Assembly (NCBI GenBank): GCA_905221615.1
Contig: CAJNDT010004557.1
Coordinates: 558,001-622,000 of the forward strand
Direction of reading: 5' to 3'
DNA length: 64,000 nucleotides
DNA from: Symbiodinium sp. CCMP2592
Taxonomy: Eukaryota > Sar > Dinophyceae > Suessiales > Symbiodiniaceae
Part shown: positions 27,488 through 38,515 of the stretch, in pieces
How the letters are laid out: the number at the start of each line of letters is the position of its first letter
Numbering within the stretch: the stretch's first letter is position 1
Program-made: the position numbers and the translations under genes
Notes under the pieces: model-generated
What the model was told of the DNA's origin: nothing
What the model saw: the letters and a program-made list of their open reading frames with translations, nothing else
The model's database searches: none

Positions 27488-28521
27488 TTCAAAGGTCAGC
27501 TCAATGCCGGACCTTTTGAGATTCTGGGGTTTCTTTTCTTAGGGTGGTCTGATCCTCAGCGACAACATGACATTCCTGAGCTTATTGATTTCCTTCACCC
27601 ACGCCTCATACCCAGGTCCTTCCGGGGTGTGTGGCAAGGACGGCGTAAACTCCTCAGTGAGCCTCTACAGAGGACCCCGTCCACATCGCTTGCGAAATGT
27701 CTAAGTCTCCCTACCCCCCTAGACATAAGCCCAAACTGCAACACTTGATCAACAACTGGTCCGCGCAGGAATACCGTCAGGCCTTAGTCAGTACGAATGA
27801 CTGGGTATACATACAGTTGCCGAGATTCACATCAGATAACGGTCGTGTCACCAAAGCCCGACACACCTACGAAATCCCCACTGAAGTTAGGCTGCCTGTC
27901 TTCAGCGATATCGATAGCACGTCGATTCGGTGGATTGCATACCGCCTTGCAGCTGTCATCCAGCACCATGGTGCAAGCCCGAATGCAGGACACTACACGG
28001 TGCTGGTACCGACCGAAGGGGGATTCACTATCCTGGACGATGACAAAAGTCCGTATGCATTAGCTTCGAGTTCGAGTGCCATGCAGAAAGCCCAACGTGA
28101 CATGTATGTCGTTGTGCTCACGCTCGCAACAGCAACACACACGCCTACCGTCTCCCCCTCACCTCCCGACCATAGCTCCATACCTGAAGTAGTCCCAGCA
28201 TCCCTTGACCCTCATGGCGTCGTTGTGGCTCCGCTACATGGATCTTCACGGGGAGGAATGGATAGCCAGCCAATTGTATCTTCAGGAGATTCACTTGCAC
28301 AAACTGTGTCAGGACATGAACATCTTGCAGCAACGACACAACAAGCTGCAGGACGAGATGTCCCTCCTGATGAGATTCTGCAATCAGCTGTCAAGGGATC
28401 GAGCTCCGAAAGGATTCCACAACAAGTTCCGGGATCGCCGGCAGCAGGTGGACTTGCACTCCCTGGACGATTGACTGCTCCACTTTTCTGGCCTGAGCCA
28501 AGCAGTGAGACTTCGGTTTAA
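27488..28521 (+). pseudogene. 5'-truncated, frameshifted second copy of the USP-like module
   Basis: Similarity to the first copy starts at about 27488 (ILGFLFLGWSDPQRQHD against LIGFKLLGWSEPRRQHD), just after the microsatellite. The Cys box is therefore missing. The first part is in one frame up to about 27745 and the rest in the frame of 27697-28521, so one frameshift is present. The His box AGHYTVLVP (His codon 27991-27993) and LDDDKSPYAL are intact. Words shared with the first copy include QLPRF, RLPV, IQHHGA and AGHYT. Identity is low enough to make the copies old relatives, not a recent duplication. It is inactive as it stands. Confidence 0.75.
28205..28474 (+). CDS. Small coiled-coil ORF overlapping the USP frame, second copy
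   Basis: An 89-codon frame, +1 relative to the USP frame as in the first copy. The core GEEWIASQLYLQEIHLHKL and LQQRHNKLQDEMSLL aligns with the first copy's EEDLNWIASQLFLLKLQ region. It runs about 25 residues beyond the point where the first copy is cut, ending in a basic tail (HNKFRDRRQQ). An amphipathic coiled coil with a possible nucleic-acid-binding tail is suggested. Function is unknown. Confidence 0.5.
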   Translation: MTLMASLWLRYMDLHGEEWIASQLYLQEIHLHKLCQDMNILQQRHNKLQDEMSLLMRFCNQLSRDRAPKGFHNKFRDRRQQVDLHSLDD

Positions 28522-28532
28522 GGGCTGAGCTC

Positions 28533-28566
28533 GTTTTTCCCTTTCTGAGCTCGCAAAGGGAAAAAC
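28533..28566. other. Perfect 12-bp stem-loop after the USP stop codon
   Basis: GTTTTTCCCTTT (28533-28544) pairs with AAAGGGAAAAAC (28555-28566) across a 10-nt loop. It begins 12 nt after the stop at 28519-28521. CTGAGCTCG is also directly repeated at 28525 and 28545. It may be a 3' end recognised by the reverse transcriptase or a processing signal. Confidence 0.7.
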
Positions 28567-28739
28567 ACAAGCGTAGCGAGGCTTATGACATGCCGGTACT
28601 GAAACCGGGTATGGCTGCCTTCTTTCGGAGTGAGGAGCGCAAGCGCGCTTGAGATCTCGCATATGATGGTAGTGCATCAACTTTTTATACATACCATGAC
28701 CTGTACAGCTGGGTCGCGCCTACTTCAAGGCGATATGGT

Positions 28740-28860
28740 TCTCTCTTTTGCTAGGGCATTCGTGCCATGCCGTGACACAACGGCCGTTGCATCAGCAAGA
28801 TGTAATGTAGGCGCTTCGCTGGACTTGGGATTTCCAGGCCGCGTGGGAAGAAAGGTGATG
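28740..28860. repeat. Flanking repeat unit, copy 2 (leads into microsatellite)
   Basis: It contains GGGCATTCGTGCC near 28755 and GCGTGGGAAGAA near 28841, followed by a GGTGAT array. It matches 26998-27110 in order and spacing. Confidence 0.55.
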
Positions 28861-28947
28861 GTGATAGTGATGGTGACGGTGACGGTGACGGTGATGGTGA
28901 TGGTGATGGTGATGGTGATGGTGATGGTGATGGCGGTGGTGGTGATG
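28856..28947. repeat. (GGTGAT/GGTGAC)n microsatellite
   Basis: A hexanucleotide array of about 90 bp; no gene. Confidence 0.95.
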
Positions 28948-29982
28948 ATGATTTTCAAAACCCAAACCCTGAATCCAGCGCCGGAAAAGGCCAAAGCTGA
29001 ACCCCCAAAACTCGCAAGAACTCCACTCCGAGCGGCTGCCGTATGCCCAGATTGGCCAATGCCCTCCGCTGAATAGCTCCACTCCAGCGACTGCCCAGTT
29101 TCCCAAACCCCCGGGAGGATCCAAAAAGTAGATCCCGTAATGGGGGTTCCTTTAAGGGTTCCTTTGAGGGTTCCTTTAAGGGATCTATAGGGTTTTAGGG
29201 TTTAGGGTTTAGGGCGTAGGGGAGGGATCCAAAAAGTAGATCAAAAGTAGATCCCTTAATGGAGGTTCCTATAAAGCACCCTTCGTGGTATGGGGCCCCA
29301 AATTAGGGGATCTACTTTCCAGATCCTCCCGAGGGTCTGGGTTCTGGTTCCGGTTGGGTTTAAGGCCCAGGACCTAAACCCCAAACCCTCAACCTGAAAC
29401 CCTAGTAGGGGTTAGAGATTTAATGACTAAGAGACCCTAGACGTGAAACTACCCTAAACTGAAACCCTAAAATCGGGGGTTAGGGACACAGGACAAGGGA
29501 AGCCATGAAACCCAACCCCGAGGCTGCAAAGCCTTGATCCCAAAATCATTGCAACTCCCGGCCAGGGTTTAAGCCCCAAAACCCTTAAACCCTGAACCAA
29601 AAAACTCCTAAACCCCTAAATCCCCAAACCCCTAAACCCCTAAAACCCTTAATCCCTGAACCAAAAAACTCCTAAACCCCTAAATCCCTAAACCCCAAAA
29701 CCCCTAAAACCCTTAAACCCTGAACCAAAAAACTCCTAAACCCCTAAATCCCTAAACCCCTAAACCCCTAAACCCCTAAAACCCTAAAACCCTGAACCAA
29801 AAAACTCTAAACTCTAAACCTCCAAGATCATCCTCACACCTGAAGCGCAGGGCAAACCTCAACGCCTCTCGAAGCCTCTGTAAGCTTGAGGATCATGGGG
29901 ATTAGTAAGGGTCCTGAAAGGGCTCTTTAAAGGGATCTATAGGGTTCCTTAAAGGGATCTATGGGGTTTAGGGTTTAGGGTC
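28948..29982. other. Gene-free stretch: telomere-like and TTCCTTTAAGGGATCT repeats
   Basis: Tandem TTCCTTTAAGGGATCTATAGGG-type words occur at 29150-29300. A degenerate CCCTAAA array at 29570-29820 contains three to four longer units that start near CCTGAACCAAAAAACTCCTA. Confidence 0.7.
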
Positions 29983-30094
29983 TACTTCAAGGATCATGAG
30001 ACTTAGCAAGTAGGTGAAAACTGGGCTAACTGGGGTTATCCTAGTTATGCCCTACTTATAACCTTACTTACTAAGTCCCATGAGCCTTCAAGTA
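29983..30094. mobile_element. Foldback element, family A
   Basis: The arms TACTTCAAGGATCATGAGAC and GTCCCATGAGCCTTCAAGTA are present. A further GGATCATGGGGATTAGTAAG arm lies outside on the left (29890), suggesting nesting. Confidence 0.8.
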
Positions 30095-30529
30095 ATCTTC
30101 AGCTTGAGGGCTGGGGGTGCGAAAGCTTCGCGTTTAAGGTGTCGGCTTTGAGCCTACCGTAAGGCTTTGGGAGTCTGCAAGTTCGGTGTAAATCCTTACC
30201 TTTGGATCCTTTGGTTAGTAGGTAGTCGAAGAATGGTAGTAATAGTAGTTATAATTGTACTCCATTCCTCCATTCCCTACTAACTAAAAGTAAGAATCCC
30301 ACGCCTCTGCGTCGAAGGACCAAAGATCAGACTGATATGAGGCGTCAGAGCCTACCCCACCGTAGACCTCGCGATGCTGTGAAGCTTTGGGAACCCAGGT
30401 GGTTTAGGGCTTAGGGACAAAATTTGGGTTTTGGGTTTGAAGACTTACGGTTAAGCCTCAGTCCTGAACACTAACCCCCGTTCAACCCTGAAGCCCGAAA
30501 CCCCTGATACTTGGAAGGCTGCAACACCA
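30095..30529. other. Gene-free stretch with another palindrome
   Basis: A palindrome at about 30195-30300 has TAGTAGGTAG and CTACTAACTA arms. No gene is seen. Confidence 0.5.
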
Positions 30530-30653
30530 TACTTAAAGGATCATGGGACTTAGTAAGTAGGTTATAACTGGGGTTATAGGTCCCCTAAGTGGGGTTATCC
30601 TAGTTATAACCTACTTATAACCCTACTTACTAAGTCCCATGAGCCTTTAAGTA
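30530..30653. mobile_element. Foldback element, family A
   Basis: The arms TACTTAAAGGATCATGGGAC and GTCCCATGAGCCTTTAAGTA are typical. The interior TTATAACTGGGGTTATAGG is shared with other copies. Confidence 0.88.
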
Positions 30654-30807
30654 CCTAACACCAGCTCCGACCGCAAAAGGACGAAGGAGACAACGAGCCC
30701 GACCCTCGCTGAAGCTTTACAGGAGTTAAGTTTTGATGCCATTTTTTTCCGCCTGCTGTTGTTCGCAATCCGAAAAGCCCAGTGGACTGGGACCCAGCTA
30801 AGAACTA

Positions 30808-30900
30808 GGGTTTAGGACTTAGGGTTTTAGGGTTTAGGACTTAGGGTTTTAGGGTTTAGGGTTTTACGGTTTTAGGGTTTAGGGTTTAGGGATTTAGAGT
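30808..30900. repeat. Degenerate telomere-like array
   Basis: TTTAGGG units are interspersed with TTTTAGGG and TTAGGACTTAGGG variants. Confidence 0.85.
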
Positions 30901-31435
30901 TTAGAGAATTTATAACCGTCCTGCTCATTGGAACCGGGCGCGGCTGTGCTAAACCAGGCGCTCGAAAAGACACACGAAAGTCAGAGAAGCTATTCTTGGA
31001 TTTAGGACAGTAGATATGTAGATTACCACTTTGGAGAGTATATGATTATGATAATTAGCTCCTTACTAATTTTTAGTAACAGTAACCTTGAAATCAGAAA
31101 TTGAAGAAGTCCTCTCTGCACCCTCAGCCCTACCGCCGAAGTGGCCACAACCCAAAACCCTCAAACCACGTGCAGAGCCCCTATCCACACCAAAATACAC
31201 GGCCGCTCTAACTATTCACACTCATGCATTACCGTACAATCTCAAATCACAGCACCGCAACTAAACCTTAATGACCGAGTTAACTTCAAAAGCAACTGTA
31301 AAATTCCTTTCAGAACCAGCCAGGGGATCTTACCCTAAGAGTTCCTTTAAGGGTGCCTGTAAGGGCTTTATAAGGGTTCCTATAAGGGTTTAAGGCATAA
31401 GAGCCCATGTATCCACGCTAGCCCCAAACACCGGG
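30901..31435. other. Gene-free stretch
   Basis: Unique AT-rich DNA at 30905-31330 with no convincing frame; a 65-codon frame at 31141 is weak. Confidence 0.45.
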
Positions 31436-31537
31436 GGCCTCAAAAGGTAGGATGAAGGTAGGTGGGATATTCCCAGATAAGAGTCCTTATATAAGGGATC
31501 CTTAATCCCACCTACCTTCACCCCACCTTGTGAGGCC
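31436..31537. mobile_element. Foldback element with 33-bp arms (single copy)
   Basis: The arms begin GGCCTCAAAAGGT and end ACCTTGTGAGGCC, each containing GAAGGTAGGTGGGAT or its complement. The flanks 31422-31434 and 31539-31551 match at 10 of 13 bases (CAAACACCGG against AAAACACTGG), a possible duplicated target. Confidence 0.7.
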
Positions 31538-31635
31538 TCCGAAAACACTGGAAGCCTCAAGCCACGCCGAAACGCAATTTTCCCAACACCGTGAACACTG
31601 AACCACAAACCCTTTCGGGATTAGAGTTTAGGGTA

Positions 31636-32010
31636 TGAACCCTAAAACCCTAAAACCCTAAACCCTATAAACCCTAAGCCCTACATCCTAAATCCTAAAT
31701 CCTATAAACCCTAAACCCTAAAACCCTAAACCCTATAAACCCTAAACCCTAAATCCTAAATCCTGTAAACCCTAAACCCTAAAACCCCACCGAAAACCCT
31801 AAACCCTATAAACCCTAAACTGCCCTGAACCTTAAACCCTCAACCCTCGAACCGCACGCCGAAGTGGCCCACATCTTCCTTCCGATGGGATCCTCGGCTT
31901 CCACGGAGAAAAGCAGAGCATGGGATTGAAAGGGTGATGTTTAGGGGGTTTAGGGGTTTAGGGGTTTAGGGATTTAGAGGTTTAGGGGTTTAGGGGTTTA
32001 GGCTTTTTCA
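31636..32010. repeat. Degenerate telomere-like arrays in both orientations
   Basis: CCCTAAA, CCCTATAA and CCTAAATCC units occupy 31636-31835. GGGGTTTA units in the opposite orientation lie at 31940-32010. Confidence 0.85.
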
Positions 32011-32113
32011 AGAGTCGTGGGCTTTTCCATTCCGCGACAGCAGAAGCAGCTGGATCCAAGGTTTAGGGTTTCGGGAATCAAAGCTGGGCCTGAAAGCGTC
32101 CTTGTAGGATTCT

Positions 32114-32238
32114 ATACTTAAAGGATCAGGGGACTTAGTAAGTAAGGTTATAAGTAGGTCATAATTAGGGTAACCCCACTTAGGGGACCTATAACCCGAA
32201 TTATAACCTACTTACTAAGTCCCATGATCCTTTAAGTA
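32114..32238. mobile_element. Foldback element, family A
   Basis: The arms TACTTAAAGGATCAGGGGAC and GTCCCATGATCCTTTAAGTA are present. The interior is inverted relative to the 30530 copy. Confidence 0.85.
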
Positions 32239-32298
32239 GGGTTTTCTAGAGTTCGAAAGGTTGGTAATGGGGAGGGGGGTGCTGTTATGTGGTTACAG

Positions 32299-32401
32299 TA
32301 GAAGCCAGAAAGTTGGAATATGGTTATCCTAAACCCTTTATGGTAAATTATAAGGTATCCTACCCTGAAACCATATTCCAACTTTCTGGAGTTCCCTTTA
32401 C
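32299..32401. mobile_element. Foldback element, family E, copy 1
   Basis: CCAGAAAGTTGGAATATGG and its complement form the arms. Two further copies in the opposite orientation are at 45803 and 63499. Confidence 0.85.
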
Positions 32402-32446
32402 ACGGTTACTGAGCTTCGCAGCTTTAGGGTTTCCAATGTTTCTATT

Positions 32447-32591
32447 ATAGGATACTTAAGGGAGGGTGGTTCAAGGGGGAGGGTATAAGGAATCCTTAGG
32501 GGACTGTAAGGGAACCTTAGGGAGCACTAGAAAGAACTAGGGATCACTAGGCTATATACCCCCCTTGGACCCCCCTCCCGTAAGGACACTA
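32447..32591. mobile_element. Foldback element, family R
   Basis: Starts GGATACTTAAGGGAGGGTGG and ends near GTAAGGACACTACA. It is the inverse of the copy at 6745-6890, and a half copy is at 3047-3127. Confidence 0.8.
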
Positions 32592-34655
32592 CAATTTCTA
32601 GGTGCTGGTGCTGGAACTTAGTTGAAGTTAACACGCTAGGGGGTTCAGGAGTTTCTTACGGTTCTTAACGCCGTCTTGAAACTTCCGAGAAAGGAAGCCA
32701 AAAGCCCTCAGTTGATAAATATGCCTTAAGCCTTCTTGGGATTTTTTATGAACCTTGATGCAGTTTAGGCATGAAACACACGAACCTTCTTCAGCGGCTG
32801 TTGGTTCCCTTGATAGCAATCGCTAAACCCTGAACTCCTGTTAGTAGGTGATAACCATATTCGGGATCCCTCCAGAATCTGGATTTTAAGGTACATCATT
32901 TCATGTACAGAACCCATGCAAACGCTAAGCCTAACCCCTTAAACCCCTAAACCCTGAACCCCTAAACATCTTAAACCCCTAAACCCCAAAGCCCCTACAA
33001 TAAAATCAGTAACCCAAAGGCCTCGAACCTTCGTACACCCCTATAAGGCCCCTATACTAAAATTAACAAAAACCCGCAAACGCCTACTTAAACCCAAATC
33101 CCCCTAAACCAAACTTAAAGCTCTAAAAGGCGCTGTGCCAGGTGGCGAAGCAGGCGGAGTGGCCGGCTCGGGGAGTAGGACCGAAAGTGAGCGGCTTGAA
33201 ACGCCAGGTTCGCGACTCAGATGACGGTTTAAGGCTTTAGGGTTTCAGGTTCAGGTTTTAGGATTTCAGGATTCAGGGTTTCGGGACTGAGATGAAGGGC
33301 GGGTGTTCTAGAGTTCGTTTTTATTTAAGGGGTTGTGGGGTTTAGGGAGTTCGGTTTTTGAGAAACCCTAAACCCTGAATTCTTAGTGTATACCGTCTTT
33401 GGGAGTTCATGGATTGGAGGTCACAGTTGAGACCTGTGGGAATTAACTCTAGGGTTGGCGGCTAGGCGATTAAGGTTTGAGGGTTTAGGGTTTAGGTTTA
33501 GGTTTAAGGTTTAGGCTTGGGGTTTAGGGTTTCGGGTTTAGGGTTTAGGTTTAGGGTTTAGGGTTTAGGGCTTGAAGGGTTAGTTGGATTTGAGTCCAGG
33601 GTTTGGGTTCGGGAGTTTCGGGCTGGGGGGCTTTTACGCTAGCGCCGACACCTTTTCTTACGAAACACTTCGGGCTTTGGGGGCCGACAAAGAGCTCGGC
33701 CAAAATGGAGGTCGGAACAATGAAAAACACACTTCCGTAAGGTTCCTGAGTATAAGATATACAAGTAAGAGATAAGAAGCATGCATGACCGTTTTCCCCA
33801 GATACTAAGGCCCCCTGTAGTACAAGTTCCCAGGTTGACTGCTTCTTGGAGGTAAGACGTCTAGCTTCGGAGCTCAGGTTTCAGGGCTTCGGGCTTAGGG
33901 TTTAAGTTTAGGGCTTAGGGCTTAGGGTTTCGGGCTTAAGGCTTAGGGTTTAGGGTTTAGGGCTTCGGGTTTAGGTTTAGGGCTTAGGGCTTAGGGCTTA
34001 AGTTTAGGGCTTCGGGGTATTTAAGGGCTTGAGGGATGCGCAAAGGTTCTTGTAGCGGTTCTTTGAAAAGTCGTACGGGGCTTTTCTAGAAGGTTAGATG
34101 GGAATTTCCGAAGATTAGGGGTACCGTAGTTTAGGGTCCTTATAATAAGGATCATATTAAAGACCCTCCCTTAACCCCACAACCTGACACCTATCATATC
34201 ACAGTATTATCTCTGAACCCTAAATCCCTTAAACCCCTAAACCCTAAAACCCTAAACCGACTCCCAGAAGGTTGGTCTCGGACTCTCGAATTTCTGGTTT
34301 ACGGCCACACTTTAGGGTTTAGGGGGTTTAGGGTTTAGGGGTTTAGGGGTTTAGGGTTTAGGGTTTAGGGGTTTAGGGGTTTAGGGTTTAGAGCCCTGAA
34401 CCCTAAGCCCCTCGGCCCTGAGCCCTAAGCCTTTACCCAAACCTGTGTGGGATAAGTCGCCCGAAGAAGTATAGGCCTTGGGGTTTAGCAGCTGTGAAAG
34501 AGGAAAAGTTGATACTTTGAAGCATGTACTGAAAAAGGTTCTCTAAGAGACTCCGTGACTGGCTCCTTTAAGGGGTCTACAAAGGTTCTACAAGTGGGTT
34601 CTAGAATTGCTTCAACATGGGACTGTGTAACTCGGCGGGCTATCAACAGAGTAAC
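32592..34655. other. Gene-free stretch, telomere-like arrays
   Basis: Degenerate TTTAGGG/GGGCTTA arrays lie at 33480-33575, 33880-34015 and 34310-34395. A partial family-D element is near 34094-34165. Short frames (32628-32819, 33584-33775) are weak. Confidence 0.55.
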
Positions 34656-34768
34656 TACGCGGAGGATCATGGGACTTAGTAAGTAGTGTCATAGGTACGT
34701 TAAATAGGCTTATAAGTGGTTGTAAGTATAGTTACCTTATTTATAACTACGTCCCATGATCTCAAGTA
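34656..34768. mobile_element. Foldback element, family A (degenerate)
   Basis: GGATCATGGGACTTAGTAAG on the left and ACTACGTCCCATGATCTCAA on the right are recognisable; the right core is eroded. Confidence 0.65.
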
Positions 34769-34931
34769 GAGCTGTCAGTACGTACAACCCCAGTTCAGGT
34801 GCTTATTGCCTTGCTAACTAAATCCCATGACACTCCAAGTGGGTGGTTACCAACATTAAAGGTCGTGGTTTCTAAATCAGCTTCCAGCAAACGGTTGTTT
34901 AAAAAGATGAAGGCCAACATGACCATGCAAC

Positions 34932-35140
34932 TCAGTTGGTCTTTGCCTTTTTGGCTTTGGGCCCAGCAGTGGCTGCAGTGGCCTTCAGATATGTCAGCTG
35001 CTCGCCTTTCGCCAGCGGCTTCTTCGGCTTGAAGTAAGGAATCTCCAGCATGTCATGGGTGATCTCATGCAGCTCCATGGTAGCATCCTTCACCCGTTGC
35101 TTTCGGCATCGGACGAATAACCAGGTATGCGGGTCCTGCG
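34932..35140 (-). pseudogene. Isolated coding fragment or 3' exon, Lys-rich end (unknown)
   Basis: A minus-strand frame of about 70 codons has normal protein composition: HTWLFVRCRKQR, MELHEITHDMLEIPYFKPKK, then a basic Lys/Ala C-terminus ending at the TAA at 34932. Upstream on the minus strand, TGCGCAG precedes GACCCGCATACC and could be a splice acceptor. It stands alone in repeat DNA, so it is either a last exon whose partners lie outside, or a retrocopied fragment. No family is recognised. Confidence 0.35.
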
Positions 35141-35162
35141 CAGTATGCAGACCCTGAAGCAA

Positions 35163-36780
35163 CGAGCTTCCACTACCCTAAATATTAGGTGCCGTATGCT
35201 AAGAAGTACCCCAAATGGGACCCTAATTTGGACAACTACCCAGGTTTGGTTTGGGCTTGGGTAGCCTTCAGGAGTACGTGGGCTTCACGGCCCGGTTCGT
35301 GTCACGCTAAGTCTGGGTTTAGGGTTTGGGGTTTTGGGGTTTAGGGGTTAGGGGGAAGGAGTTTAGGGTTTAGGGGTTAGGGCTTTAGAGGTTTAGGGTT
35401 TAGGGGGGTTCGGGTTTAGGGTTTAGGGGCCATGATGCTTCGATTAGATGCGCAGGTGTGGGAGGTATGGAAGAACTTTTGAAACGTAGGCTCAAAATGC
35501 GTGGCAGTTGAGCCCTCTAGCTTCTAGCCTTGGGCTCCTTCTCTCGCCTCCTGGGTTTCCCAAACTCCAACATGCGCCCCTTTGATGCCAAGGACCCCCA
35601 GGTGGGATGACCAACATCACTCGTCCAGGTTCACCCAAGCCCCATCCACGTGAGCCTCTCAACAAAAGAAGACTCTTTGTCCGCTAACTCTCTACCCTAA
35701 ACCCTAAACCGTAAACAAAGCCCAGCCACGGACATGTTGTACAGAAACACTTCACCGGACACGGTGGCGTCTTTGTTCGTGCCTGGGAAGGACTTGGGCC
35801 GACTTGCTCCCATCTTCGCAGGTTTAGGGTTAAGCTTTGAGGATTTAGGTTTTAGGGCTTAGGTTTTCGGGTTTCGGGGTTGCGGGTTGCGGATTTTGGG
35901 GCTGCGGGTTGCGATCTGCGGGCTTGGGGTGTAGCTGGTCTTTAAAGCCCGGAACGGCTTTGCCCTCAAACTTGGAGACCCGACCTTTTACCCTGCACCC
36001 CCAACTCCAAGATCGTAAAGAAACTTTCAAAACCCTAAACCCTGAACCCTTCAAAACCCTAAAACAAAGCATTCTAAAACCTTGCAAAGCCCGCCACCAT
36101 CCCATCAAACCCCAGCGCGCAAAAAAAACAAACCCAAACCCAATGATTAAGAAACCCTGTAGTAGGGTTCATGTCAGGAACCCTAATAAAGGCCCAAGGT
36201 TTCTTTATCAGGTTCCTAAACCCTAAACCCTAAACCCAAAACCCTAAACCCAAAACCAAAAACCCTAAACCCTAAAACCAAGCTCAACTAAGAGGCCTCC
36301 GTACACGATCGCCTCCTGAGACCTTTCGTCAAAGACGATGGTGTGCCCCCTGGGGACATGGATTCTGAACCGGTTAGGGTTTGGGTTTGGGGTTTTAAGG
36401 TTTAGGGTTTAGGGTTTAGGGTTTAGGGCTTGGGGTTTAGGGTTTGGGGTTTCAAGGGTTAGGGTTCAGGGTGTAAGGTTGATGGCTTCAGGTTTTAGGG
36501 TTTAGGACGAGCTATGGGGAGGAGGTTTGCAATTTCAAGTCTCAGGTTGACACAAGCTATGCATCGGGAATCTGCTGCAATATCTAGACTCTCCAGACCC
36601 TAACTGATTTTGAATTGGGTAACTTCTTAGACTATATCAGTGCACAGGGACTACATGTGTATACGACTACCAATGTCAATAAACGTTAAGCACGGAACAT
36701 ATTACATCTTTGGAGTTTTGTGGTTAAGACTTAGGACTTAGGCTTTTGGGTTTGGAGTCGGTGCTTTGGGTGCTAATGTT
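35163..36780. other. Gene-free stretch, telomere-like arrays
   Basis: TTTAGGG-type arrays lie at 35310-35425, 36210-36275 and 36375-36510. A palindromic segment with TTTCTTTATCAGGTTCCT occurs near 36150-36215, related to 44665-44768. No supported gene. Confidence 0.5.
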
Positions 36781-37660
36781 GGCAGTGGTTGACTTTCCTT
36801 GTTTGCGTTCACATGCCCTTCCTGGCTCCCAATGCAGATTCTGGTGGCTTTCAGGCTACGAAAAGCAGTGATGTGCAGCAGTCTCGCTTCTTCCCCAGTT
36901 GCCACTGCAGCAAATGGCAGCATTTCCTGTTGTTCCTAACGCTCTACTTTGCAGTATTTCCGGCTGTGTTCTGGCTCCAACCGCTGCAACTTTCAGCATC
37001 TCAGGTGGTTCGCAGGCTGACGGGGTTGCCTCCTGTAGCATGTCTGGCTGTTTTAACAAACCCTGCCGGCTGTTACCATCTGAACTGAGTTTTCTCCGAG
37101 TTGCGTTCAAATCAAAACTATTTACCTTGTTGTACTGTGTTGTGTTGTCGATGTGGCAGACATGCCGGATTTCGTCACTACGCTAACTTCACTCACCCGC
37201 CCCAGCAGCAAAACGTAAAGTAGATTCCCCGTTGATTCATGGAAGACATATTGGATGCTCATGCCATTCCAGCTTCACCACCCAACTGTCTAGCGCAAAG
37301 GCGTGTGGTTTCTCCATCTGCTCTGGAAGACATGTTTGGTTTCTTGCTACTTTAACTTGACCCCGCAGGCTACTCAGTAAAGCGAAGACGAGGAAAAGAG
37401 GAGAAGCGGATCACAGGAAAGCCCACACGGCCACAAGACCGGCTAATTAAAAACACGCCACATATTCGAAGGCCATAGACACAAGTCTTGCAGGAGCTTT
37501 TGCAACACCTTTTCCTGCACTACTTCAAAACCCCAAAGCCCGCAGCCCTAAAAGAAACAAAACCCTGAAAACCGCCCATGGGCAGGCCAAGCGTCATGGC
37601 AGGTCGCGAGCCACCCGGGGGATTTGGGCCACCTGGCGGGCCTCCACTTTCAACGATTTG
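36781..37660. other. Unique, non-repetitive island of uncertain content
   Basis: About 0.6 kb without telomere-like words. Frames on both strands (plus 36789-37088 and 36899-37186; minus 36856-37110) overlap and none has a clear protein signature. It could hold an exon, but I cannot choose a strand. Confidence 0.3.
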
Positions 37661-37664
37661 GTTT

Positions 37665-37825
37665 GTTTAGGGGTTTAGGGGTTTTAGGGTTTAGGGGTTT
37701 AGGGGTTTAGGGGTTTAGGGGTTTAGGGGTTTAGGGTTTAGGGGTTTAGGGTTTAGGGTTTAGGGGTTTAAGGGTTTAGAGAGGGTTTAGGGTTTAGAGA
37801 GGGTTTAGGGTTTAGGGGTCTGGAG
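37665..37825. repeat. Degenerate telomere-like array (GGGGTTTA/GGGTTTA)
   Basis: About 20 units of TTTAGGG or TTTAGGGG in one orientation. Confidence 0.9.
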
Positions 37826-38214
37826 GTCCGAAGCTATGGGAGGGCCCAACTAATCCGAAACCCCTGGAGGAAACCCGGCGGAAAGCTGCAGAGGGACGCA
37901 TAATGTGATTGTTTAGGGTTTAGGGTTTGAAACCGCCTTAAACCATGAGTCCTTCTAAGGCCTAGCCCCTGATTCGCGGTGTCTGGAGTCTTCGGAAACA
38001 TCAAGCACCCGAAACACTCTCTATCAGAAGCCGAAACCCCTAAGGCCCAAACCCTGACGCCCAAACCTTACGGCCTAAACCCTAAGTCCAAACCCTAAGA
38101 CCTAAGGCCGAAACCCTGAGGCCCAAAGCCTAAGGCCCAAACCCTAAGGCCCAAACCCTGAGGGAAAAACCCGAAAACCCGAAACCCCTATGGCTAAGGC
38201 CGAAACCCTAAGGC

Positions 38215-38515
38215 CGACATCCGCCTTGTCCACCATTCCGTTTTCGCCTTGTCCACGAATTCCGCGTTGTCCACGAATCCGGGTTTAGGGTTTAGGGTTT
38301 ACGGTTTAGGGTTTAGGGTTTAGGGTTTAGGGTTTAGGGTTTAGGGTTTAGGGGAAATCGCCTTGTCGACTACAAAGCTTTCGCCTTGCCCGGCAACGAC
38401 TCCGAAATCGCCCTGTCCACTAAAAGTTTTCGCCTTGTTCACGAATTCCGCCTTGTCCACCAGTCCGACATCGCCTTGTCCACTAAAAGTTTTCGCCTTG
38501 CTCGACAATTTCATG
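38215..38515. repeat. CGCCTTGTCCAC tandem repeat with embedded telomeric array
   Basis: The word CGCCTTGTCCAC and variants, often followed by TAAAAGTTTTCGCCTTG, recur about nine times. A run of about ten TTTAGGG units at 38281-38353 sits inside the array. Confidence 0.85.
38281..38353. repeat. Interstitial telomere array (TTTAGGG)10
   Basis: The longest near-perfect telomere-like array in the window, with one TTTACGG variant. Confidence 0.92.

Noticed and set aside
27088..27542. Ala/Ser/His/Gln-rich and Leu/Met-rich frames
   Set aside because: Microsatellite translations; only the last few codons (from 27488) belong to the USP copy, in another frame.
28725..29124. His- and Thr/Ile-rich minus frames
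   Set aside because: Products of the GGTGAT microsatellite.
37665..38353. A true chromosome end
   Set aside because: Telomere-like arrays are short, degenerate, in both orientations and spread across the window, with unique DNA on both sides.
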